Shown: positions 17,540 to 25,816, counted from the stretch's first letter. The stretch is DNA of 59,559 nt from an uncultured Bacteroidales bacterium (GCA_905233445.1 CAJOEP010000017.1:1-59559), one strand, 5' to 3'. The notes: generated from the sequence alone by a model not told the origin. Translations and numbers: made by a program.

Positions 17540-18205
17540 TTAATCATCCAAATGCTTTCTAATTTCTTCTTCTATTTGTTCAAGTAGCTCTGTCGCCTCA
17601 GGACTGCCAAGGTCTTTCGATCTATTTAACCATTTAATTGCTTTTTTAATGTCAACCATACCGTATGAGCCATTTAAAAATTGTACAGCACTATAATACA
17701 TTATATCTCTGTAACCCCAATTGCCATCCTTCATAAGGAACCAATAAAAAGCATCTTTGAACGTGAGAACCTCAGAATTGCTGTGTTTGAAACATTGTTT
17801 CCAGAAACCATTGTCGGCTTCCTCAATAGCAGAGTCGTCACCAGTGATTAATCTCAGAAACTCTCTTGACCTCTCCATACTTCCAAAAGCTCCCAATAAA
17901 TATTCTGCCCGTTCATAATTATTGGATGCGGCTTTTTTTAGTAATTCCAATGCCTGTGCATAATCCCGATCATTTTTATCTCCAAAGCAAAGCATTGCAG
18001 CAAGGCAACAACTTGCTTGATCGTCTCCTTGTTCTGAGAGTTTTTCCAATTCGGCTTTAGCGCCATCGTAATCGTTTTGTTCTATTAGGCGTTCCAAGAA
18101 TACCACATACTTCTCGTCAGTCCATTTTTCTATTTGAGCTTTGGTTAATTGGGGATAAAGAATTGCAAGTAGAAGAACAATTGAAAAAATAATTGAACGT
18201 TTCAT
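17540..18205 (-). CDS. Exported Sel1-like repeat protein
   Basis: I start it at MKRSIIFSIVLLLAILYPQL, a good signal peptide; upstream codons in the frame run into a repeat array and are not expected to be coding. Residues 45-105 and 185-215 contain Sel1/TPR-like helical pairs (GDDQASCCLAAMLCFGDKND; DIKKAIKWLNRSKDLGSPEA). Such solenoids bind other proteins in the periplasm. It lies 35 bases before the TIR-FGE receptor. Nothing points to an enzymatic role. Confidence 0.75.
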   Translation of the reverse strand: MKRSIIFSIVLLLAILYPQLTKAQIEKWTDEKYVVFLERLIEQNDYDGAKAELEKLSEQGDDQASCCLAAMLCFGDKNDRDYAQALELLKKAASNNYERAEYLLGAFGSMERSREFLRLITGDDSAIEEADNGFWKQCFKHSNSEVLTFKDAFYWFLMKDGNWGYRDIMYYSAVQFLNGSYGMVDIKKAIKWLNRSKDLGSPEATELLEQIEEEIRKHLDD

Positions 18206-18240
18206 AAGCTTAAAAAATTGATTATTATTACATTTATGAT

Positions 18241-18615
18241 TTATAATTCTTTCGTTTTTGATGCCACAACAATCCCTTTCCCACAACACAGGTTCATCCG
18301 CCCATGAACACAGGTTCGCGAGCCATTGAAGCCTGCTTCATTGGCCACTCCACCTATGTTGCCCGAAGCGTACACCTCCGTTAGAACTCCGTGACACCTC
18401 CGAGAGAGCTCCGAGGATCCTCCGTGAATGTAGCGTGCATCCTCCGAGTCACCATAAGGAGACCAAAGGAGGACTAAAGGAGCACCAAAGGAGGGGTAAA
18501 GGAATGCCTCATAGCCAACGGCATTCGAAAACTTGTGAAGCTTTCGAACTTTTTCCTCACCATTATTGTGGTGGTAACTTATATTTATGTCACAATTGGT
18601 TTTATTCATTTTCAA
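18241..18615 (-). pseudogene. Decayed TIR gene start running into an 11-bp repeat array
   Basis: The first 40 codons (INISYHHNNGEEKVRKLHKF, then GYEAFLYPSF) mirror the start of the adjacent TIR gene (IFISYRRDNGEDKARILNQF, then GYRVFFDHES). They look like a duplicated 5 prime end. After that the TIR sequence vanishes and the frame passes through about twenty 11-bp units, which cannot encode a regular protein because 11 is not a multiple of 3. I regard this as a relic, although the frame is formally open for 124 codons. It overlaps the stop of the TIR gene by 4 bases. Confidence 0.6.
18285..18503. repeat. Degenerate tandem array of 11-bp units, array 1
   Basis: About twenty units follow each other, all 11 bases except one of 10. 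On the plus strand they change along the array: AACACAGGTTC types, then CACCTCCGTKA types, then GACYAAAGGA types. A 19-base stretch (ccgaagcgtacacctccgt, 18363-18381) is shared exactly with array 2 at 23662-23680. Confidence 0.85.
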
Positions 18616-19820
18616 TTGTGGTTTATATAATCAATTAATCTATCCATAAATGCATCAAAGAATTCTGAAGAGTATTGAATGAATTGATACATGGACAACT
18701 CTCGCCTAATAGGCGATTCATCAAGCATAATAGGTATTATACCTTTATTATTTTTAACTGCAAAATCTATTTCGCGTCCTACCCATTCTGATTTATTAGA
18801 ATACTCCGAATTAAAAAACACTAAGTTTCTCGATTCTTGTATTGTCGCAATGATTTTTTGGGCAAAATTACCACTGGCAAGTTCATCCATATCTAGCCAG
18901 CATTGATATCCAGCATTAACTAAGTATTGGTATACACGTCTAGCAACAGGAGCATCTTGGCGGGAATAACTGAAGAATACATCATACTTATAACGTCTAT
19001 TATCATCTGTTTCTATCCGGCTCATCCTTCTTTCCTTCTCCTCTGCTGCCTTTCGCTCTTCCGCTGCTTTTAATTCTTCTTCTTTCTTTTTACGCTTGTT
19101 TTTTATTGGTTGAAGCTCAATATTAACGAAACTTTCATAATCGTTATCTGGAACACTATATATTTGTGTATATGCGTCAGCCTCGTGCTCAATACTTTTA
19201 TATTCAAGCCGATGATCTCCTTTTAGTAATCGTGCAATTGCTCCCACTGAATTATCTGTTGCATCCGTAACTGCAATGGGAGTCCCGAAATGAAGGACAC
19301 GGCATGAAATATCAGAGAAGAAATGAATCTTCGCGCCTCTATTACCAGTATCTGCTATGGCAATACTCGGTTGGACAACTTTCTTTATCTGTTCCTCAAC
19401 CATATTACCAGCAGTAGCCTTGAAGTTTTTGTGAAAGTCTATCTCTGCAAATTCAAGTTTGGATAGACGTAGGACACAGTCAGGAACACCCTCAGGGAGA
19501 TTCTTAAACATAGAATCGTCATAGTTTGGTCGGATTGGTATAATATCTTTCTCATATAATGTGGCTTTTTCTATTTCTCGCCTAACCCAATCTTCTTCTT
19601 CATTGCATCGATCAAAACAGTGAGGAGTTAATAGCATCAAGAAAAGTGGAGCAATCTCAACCGCAGCCAATATCTCTGTTTCGAATTCACCAGTCATTCC
19701 TGATTCGTGGTCAAAGAACACTCTGTAACCAACGGTACTCAAAAACTGATTCAGGATACGAGCCTTATCTTCGCCATTATCGCGACGATAGCTTATAAAT
19801 ATGTCGTATTTGTTCTCCAT
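18612..19820 (-). CDS. TIR-linker-TIR protein
   Basis: An N-terminal TIR domain (YDIFISYRRDN; Glu82 in EEEDWVRREIE) and a C-terminal TIR domain from about residue 277 (YDVFFSYSRQDA; Glu350 in SEWVGREID) flank a middle region. The middle has a beta-rich segment (residues 150-225) of the kind seen in PEGA-like domains and then a highly charged helix (KNKRKKKEEELKAAEERKAA). No membrane segment is present. It begins 14 bases after the specificity-subunit gene of the R-M locus, so the two are probably on one transcript. Its two intact TIRs could act as NADase or as a scaffold; the partner is not known. Confidence 0.85.
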   Translation of the reverse strand: MENKYDIFISYRRDNGEDKARILNQFLSTVGYRVFFDHESGMTGEFETEILAAVEIAPLFLMLLTPHCFDRCNEEEDWVRREIEKATLYEKDIIPIRPNYDDSMFKNLPEGVPDCVLRLSKLEFAEIDFHKNFKATAGNMVEEQIKKVVQPSIAIADTGNRGAKIHFFSDISCRVLHFGTPIAVTDATDNSVGAIARLLKGDHRLEYKSIEHEADAYTQIYSVPDNDYESFVNIELQPIKNKRKKKEEELKAAEERKAAEEKERRMSRIETDDNRRYKYDVFFSYSRQDAPVARRVYQYLVNAGYQCWLDMDELASGNFAQKIIATIQESRNLVFFNSEYSNKSEWVGREIDFAVKNNKGIIPIMLDESPIRRELSMYQFIQYSSEFFDAFMDRLIDYINHN

Positions 19821-19834
19821 TTGCTTGTTGATTT

Positions 19835-21181
19835 TTACGATTCCTTATTTATCACACACTTCAGCACTCCGATGGTTCTGTAATCAGCCTCGCTGTCCAG
19901 TTCGATTGTGTTGTAGTTGTTGTTCAGCGGGATTAGTTCTATCTTGGTGTGCTGCCAACCTTCTTCGGTTTGGTGTTTCTCGCTTTGGTATTTCTTGATG
20001 GTGTACTTGCCGCCATAGTCAAGGTCTTTCTCGCTGCATTCGGTGAGGACGATTTCGCCATTGCGGGTGCCGGCTTTGTACCATTCGAACACGCAGATGT
20101 CACCGTCCTGTATCTTGGGCTGCATGGAATCGCCTTTGGCGTGAACGGCGAAGTGTCGTTTGGGGTCGGGTGTGAAGCCGTTGCCGGAGGCATCTATCCA
20201 GCCTTCCTCTTCGGGCACTTCGCCGCCCTCGAAGTAGCCGCAAGCGGCACGGAGGGTGTAGAGGGGGACACATCCCTCGCGATACGTGGGAAGTACGATT
20301 ATCTTGGTTGCTTTTTCCCCTGTTTCGTTTTCGGCAAAGTCGACTCCTACAGCCTGTTCGTATGCCTTATGCTCATGTGAAATCTCCTGCTTCAATGCTG
20401 CGACACACTGCTTCTTGATGGCACTTATGTATGTGTCCATGAATTCGAAGTCAATGGTACCATCGGCATTTATTGGCAGAAAAACTTCGTCGTTCTGTAT
20501 CTTGGCCTTTGAGATTGAGTCTCCCCACGAGTATTTAGGGCTGAGGCTTTTGTATAGGGCTGCGACCATAAAGAGTTGAGCGGATTCAGTACGACCGGGT
20601 TCATGGCTGACAGTAAGCACGAGGTTATGACTATCGTTCGAGAAGAAGTCATTGGGCTGATAGGTTACAACCAGCGTCTTACCGCCAATCATGATAGAAT
20701 TCCCCTTCTCAATCATGTCAGGCTTATATGAGATATAAGACACAACGGAGTTGTTGCCTTCACTGGCTGTAACGTATGGCGTAGTGCCGCTGCCAAATAC
20801 CACGTCAGACTTAAGGATATTATGGGAATTTGCCACAGTAAACTCATCAACTATCCTGAACTTTCGCATTTCTTTCTTTCCTACAGCAATGTTGCGAAGC
20901 GCATCGCGTTCGGATTGCGTTAAAGTGCAATCCTCGAAACCTGCTGCTATGAGGTAAGCTTCGAGTTCGCGGATACGCGACTCTTCGAGTTCGCGGATAC
21001 GCGACTCGATATAATCAACTGCAACCTTTCCGTCTTTATATGGAACTATTAGTTCGGTATTATTGAATGCGTTTTCAAAATCTCTAACTAAAAGTCCGAG
21101 ATATTTGGCACTTGACTTGTTAAACCATGAAATAAACCATAATGCTACAGATTCGGTGAATCCATCAAAGAGCGGAAACAC
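19835..21181 (-). CDS. Type I-like specificity subunit fused to S24/LexA-like peptidase domain (downstream piece)
   Basis: This is the main part of an HsdS-like DNA-recognition subunit. It contains the end of the first target-recognition domain (FTESVALWFISWFNKSSAKY), a spacer helix with an exact 8-residue repeat (ESRIRELE twice), a second recognition domain (FRIVDEFTVANSHN to about residue 275), and a C-terminal S24 peptidase-like domain (HAKGDSMQPKIQDGD with the Ser, YTIKKYQ with a candidate Lys). HsdS-type proteins set the sequence specificity of the methylase-nuclease encoded next door. The S24 fusion is unusual. The frame is continuous with the upstream fragment except for a TAG at 21194-21196; the start used here would be a GTG at 21181 inside the first recognition domain, so this piece alone is probably not functional. 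Confidence 0.75.
   Translation of the reverse strand: MFPLFDGFTESVALWFISWFNKSSAKYLGLLVRDFENAFNNTELIVPYKDGKVAVDYIESRIRELEESRIRELEAYLIAAGFEDCTLTQSERDALRNIAVGKKEMRKFRIVDEFTVANSHNILKSDVVFGSGTTPYVTASEGNNSVVSYISYKPDMIEKGNSIMIGGKTLVVTYQPNDFFSNDSHNLVLTVSHEPGRTESAQLFMVAALYKSLSPKYSWGDSISKAKIQNDEVFLPINADGTIDFEFMDTYISAIKKQCVAALKQEISHEHKAYEQAVGVDFAENETGEKATKIIVLPTYREGCVPLYTLRAACGYFEGGEVPEEEGWIDASGNGFTPDPKRHFAVHAKGDSMQPKIQDGDICVFEWYKAGTRNGEIVLTECSEKDLDYGGKYTIKKYQSEKHQTEEGWQHTKIELIPLNNNYNTIELDSEADYRTIGVLKCVINKES
20960..21007. repeat. Exact 24-bp tandem repeat in the specificity-subunit spacer
   Basis: Two identical 24-base units abut here and encode ESRIRELE twice in the helix between the two target-recognition domains. 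In the EcoR124 family, the number of short repeats in this helix sets the distance between the two half-sites recognised. Confidence 0.95.
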
Positions 21182-21193
21182 TGTTTTCGTAAA

Positions 21194-21424
21194 CTAACCT
21201 GCGTAGAAATCATCTTTCATATAGAAGAAACGCATCCCCATCATACCCACGGCTAGAGAATTGCCTTTAATTAGATGGTCATCATCCAAGTAATCAACAT
21301 AACCCAGGATACCATTGTTGAACACGGTCCTAGTGAAATAAGGATACTTGGAGTCCTTGCTAAACGTAAAACTGTCTTTATCAAGTTGGGGATTGCCCTT
21401 TACTTCAAACAATGATGAAGCCAA
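21194..21424 (-). pseudogene. N-terminal fragment of the specificity subunit, cut by an amber codon
   Basis: The fragment starts the first target-recognition domain (FTFSKDSKYPYFTRTVFNNG; GNSLAVGMMGMRFFYMKDDF) and stops at YAG-TAG. The next in-frame codons read FTKTVFPLFDGF, which completes the motif DDFYAG(Q)FTKTVFP; a CAG-to-TAG change would explain the stop. The frame is open further upstream to about 21498 (LDKLDKIFIESGGEYRKC) but has no ATG; where one is expected just past the methylase stop it reads ATA. The visible start is TTG at 21424. Confidence 0.7.
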
Positions 21425-21489
21425 GCATTTCCGATATTCGCCTCCGCTCTCAATAAATATCTTATCTAATTTATCAAGGCGGAGGCTAT

Positions 21490-23553
21490 CTATTTTCCCA
21501 GGCCGCTCTCCCCGTCCTGTTTGATGATTTCAGAAACCTTCCAAGCCAGATAGTCTTTCACCACCTTGCGGAAGTCCTCTTCCGTAGGCCGAGTGTCAAT
21601 CTTGCGATGCTGACTGTAAGTCCAGTCGTTGCCGTCAAGCGTGATGGTGTCTTCCACATAGCATCCTTGGAGATAATTCAGAATGCCGTCCACTGAACCG
21701 CGATGGTTCACGATTCGCACTACCTCATCGTAACGCTCTTTCGCATTATCGGTATCGCGCAGATTCACGCTCTGGCTCGACTTTTTGCGATTCTGACGGG
21801 TGTACCCGTCGTTGGTGAAATCGATGAACTTCACCGTGCCATCTACTTCATGCGGCGTGCCAACTTCGAACACATAGACGGCTGTCTGCACACTGGCTTT
21901 GCCGCAGAATATGTCGCTCATCTTAATGGAGGCCAACAGTGTATTCTGCTCCAGAATCTCCTTAGTAAATGGCAGTCCATTACCGCTGCCCGCATTTTCT
22001 TGTATCAGGATGGCTGCACGTCCGTGGCGATTTTGGTCATTCATCATCTGAAGGGCACGACGGACGAAAACAAAGCCCTTGCCCTCGGCAGAATAAGGTG
22101 GATTGAGCAGGAACACTGTTGCCGGGAATGGTTCTCCCTTGTGCTCCCCCTGCTCATAGTTGCCTTGGAACTGCGTCAGCGAGTCGGCATGGATGATATT
22201 GGCACTACCGTCCTGCATCAGAATCATGTTGAGTACTGCCAACAGATAGATATCAGGGAGTTTCTCGATACCCAGCAGCTGCTCCATCTTTATCTGAAGA
22301 ATCTTCTTATCGCGTTCCTTGGGACTGATGATTTTGGCCTTTGCATCGGCAATCATCAGGTTCATAGCAGAGATAAGGAATCCCGCAGAGCCTGTGGCAA
22401 AGTCCCAGACGAAGCTATCCTTGTTGACCTTGCAGAGACGGGCCATCATCTGCGTGACATAACGTGGGGTAAGTACCACGTCGTTCTCGGCTCCATCAGG
22501 TACATCAACCCACTCATTAAGGACATTGAACAGGCGGCCTGTGAAGTCAATATTGTGCAGTTCACCTGTGAGGAAAGGCATAATATCCTGCTTGATGTCT
22601 TTATACAACGTATGCAGTTTGCTTTCTCCATTTATAGGCTCTGCCAATTTAGAGTGTACAAAAACAACGCTAAGCACACTCTTAATCATCTCAATCTTTT
22701 CCTTGGGAAGGCGTTTCTCTTTCAGATAGGATGAGACTTTACGCATCACCTTGGCTCCATCATTATCCTCATCGCTTATCTCACCATTGAGGTCTTCCAC
22801 TTTCAGCGGAGCCACTTTGCCTGGTACGCCCAAACCTGCCATTACGAGACCTGCTATTAATTTTACACGCGAGCCAACCTCTATACTTAGCTCGTCATGC
22901 ATCTTTTGGTTCAGCGTTTTCAGCTTACGCTCGATGTCATCTTCCAACTCAAGCTTCTTGTTCTCTATTTCTTCATCAGTTAGTTCCAACTCGTCAACTT
23001 TGCGAACAAACTCTTCTACGTTTTCATTGAGCAGGAATGACAAATCGGAATATTCGCTGACAAGTTTTGGTACAAACAGATTGTCCTTAGACACATAATA
23101 AACGCCAATCTCTAAAGTCAATCCGCTTGCAGTATCATAACCATTAACTCCGATGGCCACAACTTCTTTGTAACTTTCGGTGTAATTCAGTATGGCATGA
23201 GCATAGTGTATGGCTCCGTTCACAGCATACTTGGCTATATTTGTATAATTTGGCTCATTGTCTTTCTTCTTATTGTCAATGTTGCCGTTGGCATCCAATT
23301 TGATGAAGTCCCCCCTCGTTCCCTTCACCTCAATCATCACAGGTATGCGGCGCATAGTAGCCGTTTGTATAAAGCACTTGATGTCGGGGAAGTTTGTTCC
23401 CGTTCCGCCCTTTTTGCTTGGAGCCTTACGGAGAGCCTCCTCTATTTCAGAGTTGATGCTCTCAGTCTTGGTGTAGTACTTCTGTCCTTTGAACTGCTGT
23501 TTACACCAGTCCTCCACACGTTCTTCTATGCTATGTTTATTATTGCCTGCCAT
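21490..23553 (-). CDS. Fused restriction nuclease / N6-adenine DNA methyltransferase
   Basis: The N-terminal 150 residues hold a PD-(D/E)xK nuclease motif (FPDIK with Asp57, then IPVMIEVKG with Glu75 and Lys77). Residues 150-330 are a helical connector. The rest is an N6-adenine methyltransferase of the HsdM/gamma type: FATGSAGFLISA for AdoMet binding and LLNPPYSAEG as the catalytic (N/D)PPY motif. This arrangement, with a separate specificity gene downstream, matches BcgI-like Type IIB/IIG restriction-modification enzymes. Length (687 aa) is usual for them. A good promoter lies at 23747-23777, giving a leader of about 190 bases that contains 11-bp array 2. If the S subunit is dead, both cutting and methylation may be lost or altered. 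Confidence 0.88.
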   Translation of the reverse strand: MAGNNKHSIEERVEDWCKQQFKGQKYYTKTESINSEIEEALRKAPSKKGGTGTNFPDIKCFIQTATMRRIPVMIEVKGTRGDFIKLDANGNIDNKKKDNEPNYTNIAKYAVNGAIHYAHAILNYTESYKEVVAIGVNGYDTASGLTLEIGVYYVSKDNLFVPKLVSEYSDLSFLLNENVEEFVRKVDELELTDEEIENKKLELEDDIERKLKTLNQKMHDELSIEVGSRVKLIAGLVMAGLGVPGKVAPLKVEDLNGEISDEDNDGAKVMRKVSSYLKEKRLPKEKIEMIKSVLSVVFVHSKLAEPINGESKLHTLYKDIKQDIMPFLTGELHNIDFTGRLFNVLNEWVDVPDGAENDVVLTPRYVTQMMARLCKVNKDSFVWDFATGSAGFLISAMNLMIADAKAKIISPKERDKKILQIKMEQLLGIEKLPDIYLLAVLNMILMQDGSANIIHADSLTQFQGNYEQGEHKGEPFPATVFLLNPPYSAEGKGFVFVRRALQMMNDQNRHGRAAILIQENAGSGNGLPFTKEILEQNTLLASIKMSDIFCGKASVQTAVYVFEVGTPHEVDGTVKFIDFTNDGYTRQNRKKSSQSVNLRDTDNAKERYDEVVRIVNHRGSVDGILNYLQGCYVEDTITLDGNDWTYSQHRKIDTRPTEEDFRKVVKDYLAWKVSEIIKQDGESGLGK

Positions 23554-23591
23554 ATTGTTGTTTTACTTGTTTGTTTTCTATTATTTTTTTG

Positions 23592-23734
23592 CTTATGCTC
23601 GGCCTATGCTACGATTACGCTACGCCTTTGCTACGATAGCGGAACGATATCCCTACGCTATCCGAAGCGTACACCTCCGTGAGATCTCGGTTAGATCTCC
23701 GTGACATCTCCCTTACATCTCCGAGAGGGTTCTA
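23592..23734. repeat. Degenerate tandem array of 11-bp units, array 2
   Basis: Thirteen consecutive units of exactly 11 bases can be aligned, such as cctatgctacg, attacgctacg, cctttgctacg, then ttagatctccg, ttacatctccg. Unit type shifts from GCTACG endings to ATCTCCG endings through the 19-base block shared with array 1. It lies in the predicted 5 prime leader of the R-M gene. Confidence 0.88.
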
Positions 23735-23746
23735 CTTGACACTTTG

Positions 23747-23777
23747 CAAAATTAAATGTTATTATTTAAATATCAAA
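23747..23777 (-). promoter_or_regulatory. Promoter of the R-M / TIR transcript
   Basis: On the minus strand TTTG and TAATTTTG are separated by exactly 19 bases, a full match to the Bacteroidetes consensus. The expected start site is near 23740, immediately before array 2, so the array would be transcribed. Confidence 0.65.
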
Positions 23778-23933
23778 GAAAAATTTTTAAAATATCTTAC
23801 GCCCAAATAAGTTGACACTGTTCGGGAAAAAGATGCAAACTTCCCCTTTTTGCAAGGCAGCCACTAATTATACCGCAAAAATCCTCTTAAAATGGATTTA
23901 ACAATTCGCTTACGCTACGATTACGCTAATTCC

Positions 23934-25421
23934 TCACCCCAAAACCATCATAACAATCTCCTCCAGCCTCTCCCCCGTCACATTAGCTATCCCCATCTCC
24001 GTCAGCTGCTCATGTTCCGGAGTTCCTTTCCTGATGATATATCTCCAGTTTTTGCCGTCAACAATAGCCTGAAGCAGGTAATTGCCCTTGAACTGCTGCT
24101 CAATGCGGAAATTCTCGATTTTTCGTCCAACTTTGTCATAAAAAACTTCCGTTTCTTGCGGCTCTTTCAAACCCCAAGCCCGCAAATGATCAATAATAGT
24201 CTTTTCGACTCTTCCTATCAGCTCGTTGCTTACGCCATTTCTGACAGCTATGGGTCTGTACTGACTCAACGCATCGGCTACCTGTTGTATTATCGCATCC
24301 GGTCTGCGAATCCCATTGTCGTGGGCGAACTGGATGACATCATTGCGTGTAATACCACTAAGTTTTGCTCTGATGTATAAACAATGATGCTCGCTGGGCA
24401 AAAAACCGCCATTATCCCAAACATATGTAATGTCGTAAGCCGGAGATAACCGCCAAGAACCGTCTTTTTGCATTATGAACGAAAAATTTTTGTTATGGTC
24501 ATCGGTATTATTTGCCAGAATATTAAAAACCATCCTACGAAAAACCTCCTGACAATCTGTTTCCGGCATGTGAAGCTTACGGCAAACCTCAATAATATGT
24601 TCATAACTGTTGGCATCGGGATACATCGCCGCTAAAGTCTGCGTGTGCTTTTTTTCTGCTCCTTCGCGGTCGAATCGTTTGGTTATAAAATGATTCTTTC
24701 CCTCAACAGAATACAATTCAGAATGCGCCATGCTTATGCCAGCAATTGTTGCCATTTCGTAATAAGTCATCTCCAATTCTGCAGAACTATATTGAGAATC
24801 ACCAAATTTTAACAGATAATAATCGTATTCTTTCAATCCGCCTATCTGACCACTTCGTATTTCTCCGCTTTCTTTGTTTATGGCAATTATTGCTTTCGGC
24901 TGACGTCCACCGGCAGAAGTGCCGACAGTCAGCAACGACTGCATAGTAATAGATTCTTCCGGAAGGATTTTGACATTCTCTCGCTCATCATAGATGCGTG
25001 CTGCCAAATCCGCCAATGATTTCATGTCAACCTTTTCAGGTTTCCTGACATGCGACAACTCAGGCTGGTACTCCAAAGCTCCCATGCCTCGCTTGCCAAT
25101 GAACGACAATTTGTCTAATGGGGTTATCTCTGCATTAGCCAAACGGTTTTGCTGACGCCATAGATCGAACAGTTGATTGCCCCACGCATCAGGCAAGGAG
25201 TCGGCAACAAACGATGGCAACTTTTGATATATTTTGGCATCTTCACCCCAAACTGGCATCAAAGTTCGCACCATATCAATAGGTGCAACTAAAGGCGATA
25301 TATTCAGTCCTTTTTTAACGAACTCATCGTTGTACATAAAATATGAGAGTTTTCTACGCTCATCCCATGCCAAACGCCCGACTTCTTCTCCCCATAAAAT
25401 AACTTTTAATGCTTTTATCAT
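23934..25421 (-). CDS. hipA: HipA-family serine/threonine kinase toxin
   Basis: An N-terminal HipA subdomain (VILWGEEVGRLAW; LPSFVADSLPDAWG) is followed by the kinase core. Motifs include a glycine-rich loop (VGTSAGGRQPKA), ITKRFDRE, the catalytic NNTDDHNKNFSF and the metal-binding SPAYDITY. Full-length HipA is about 440 residues; this one has roughly 60 more at the C-terminus (IENFRIEQQFKGNYLLQAIV). HipA phosphorylates translation factors such as glutamyl-tRNA synthetase and induces persistence when not held by HipB. The start codon overlaps the hipB stop by 4 bases (ATGA), so synthesis is coupled to the antitoxin. Confidence 0.93.
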   Translation of the reverse strand: MIKALKVILWGEEVGRLAWDERRKLSYFMYNDEFVKKGLNISPLVAPIDMVRTLMPVWGEDAKIYQKLPSFVADSLPDAWGNQLFDLWRQQNRLANAEITPLDKLSFIGKRGMGALEYQPELSHVRKPEKVDMKSLADLAARIYDERENVKILPEESITMQSLLTVGTSAGGRQPKAIIAINKESGEIRSGQIGGLKEYDYYLLKFGDSQYSSAELEMTYYEMATIAGISMAHSELYSVEGKNHFITKRFDREGAEKKHTQTLAAMYPDANSYEHIIEVCRKLHMPETDCQEVFRRMVFNILANNTDDHNKNFSFIMQKDGSWRLSPAYDITYVWDNGGFLPSEHHCLYIRAKLSGITRNDVIQFAHDNGIRRPDAIIQQVADALSQYRPIAVRNGVSNELIGRVEKTIIDHLRAWGLKEPQETEVFYDKVGRKIENFRIEQQFKGNYLLQAIVDGKNWRYIIRKGTPEHEQLTEMGIANVTGERLEEIVMMVLG

Positions 25422-25738
25422 ATCTTATCTTGTTTTGGGTGTCTGATTCTTTGCGCTTTCTTATCATCTTTGCGAATAAGATATGGAGATTCAGGCAACT
25501 CAGGCATGACATAATCCAATGCGTTTATCTGACCAACAACCTTTAAAAGCAGTATAAAAGTTGAAAGCGAAATATTACCGGCCGTGCCATTCTCAAATTT
25601 GTGAATTGTTGTCATCCCTATTCCTGAACGTTCTGCAACATCCTTTTGAGTAAAATTACAACGCATCCTATATTCTTTAAAACGCCGCCCCAACAGTCTC
25701 ACTATCTCTGGTGTAGAATATTCGTACAAATCAGACAT
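25418..25738 (-). CDS. hipB: HipB-like XRE antitoxin
   Basis: Residues 10-75 form a helix-turn-helix of the Cro/CI family (FKEYRMRCNFTQKDVAERSG, then GMTTIHKFENG). It precedes hipA, overlapping by 4 bases, in the usual antitoxin-first order. HipB binds HipA and represses the operon. Two exact TAATGATATTTA boxes in the upstream region are candidate operator sites. Length (106 aa) is typical. Confidence 0.9.
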   Translation of the reverse strand: MSDLYEYSTPEIVRLLGRRFKEYRMRCNFTQKDVAERSGIGMTTIHKFENGTAGNISLSTFILLLKVVGQINALDYVMPELPESPYLIRKDDKKAQRIRHPKQDKI

Positions 25739-25763
25739 GTTTTTGTTTTTTTAATATATATTA

Positions 25764-25816
25764 TAATGATATTTATAACCAATATAACATCTTACAATTC
25801 AACTTAATGATATTTA
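25764..25816. promoter_or_regulatory. Candidate hipBA operator boxes
   Basis: The 12-mer TAATGATATTTA occurs twice, at 25764-25775 and 25805-25816, 41 bases apart start to start (about four helical turns), between the predicted -7 box and the hipB start. TATAACCAA (25774-25782) also recurs inverted as TTGGTTATA near 25873. Confidence 0.5.

Larger units (their letters stand above)
23554..23933. other. Gene-free interval between R-M gene and hipA
   Basis: No credible coding region. It contains 11-bp array 2, the R-M promoter (23747-23777) and, at 23910-23931, two further units (ttacgctacga, ttacgctaatt) resembling the array, placed just after the hipA stop. The 15-base stretch gctacgattacgcta occurs both here and in array 2. 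Confidence 0.75.

Noticed and set aside
18285..18503. CRISPR-like array
   Set aside because: Units are 11 bases with no spacers and drifting sequence; no cas genes are present.
21194..21196. Recoded amber codon
   Set aside because: TAG is used as a normal stop elsewhere (for example at the end of the adjacent methylase gene), so reassignment is unlikely.
22526..22734. Plus-strand frames inside the R-M gene
   Set aside because: The opposite strand has clear nuclease and methylase motifs, so these are by-products.
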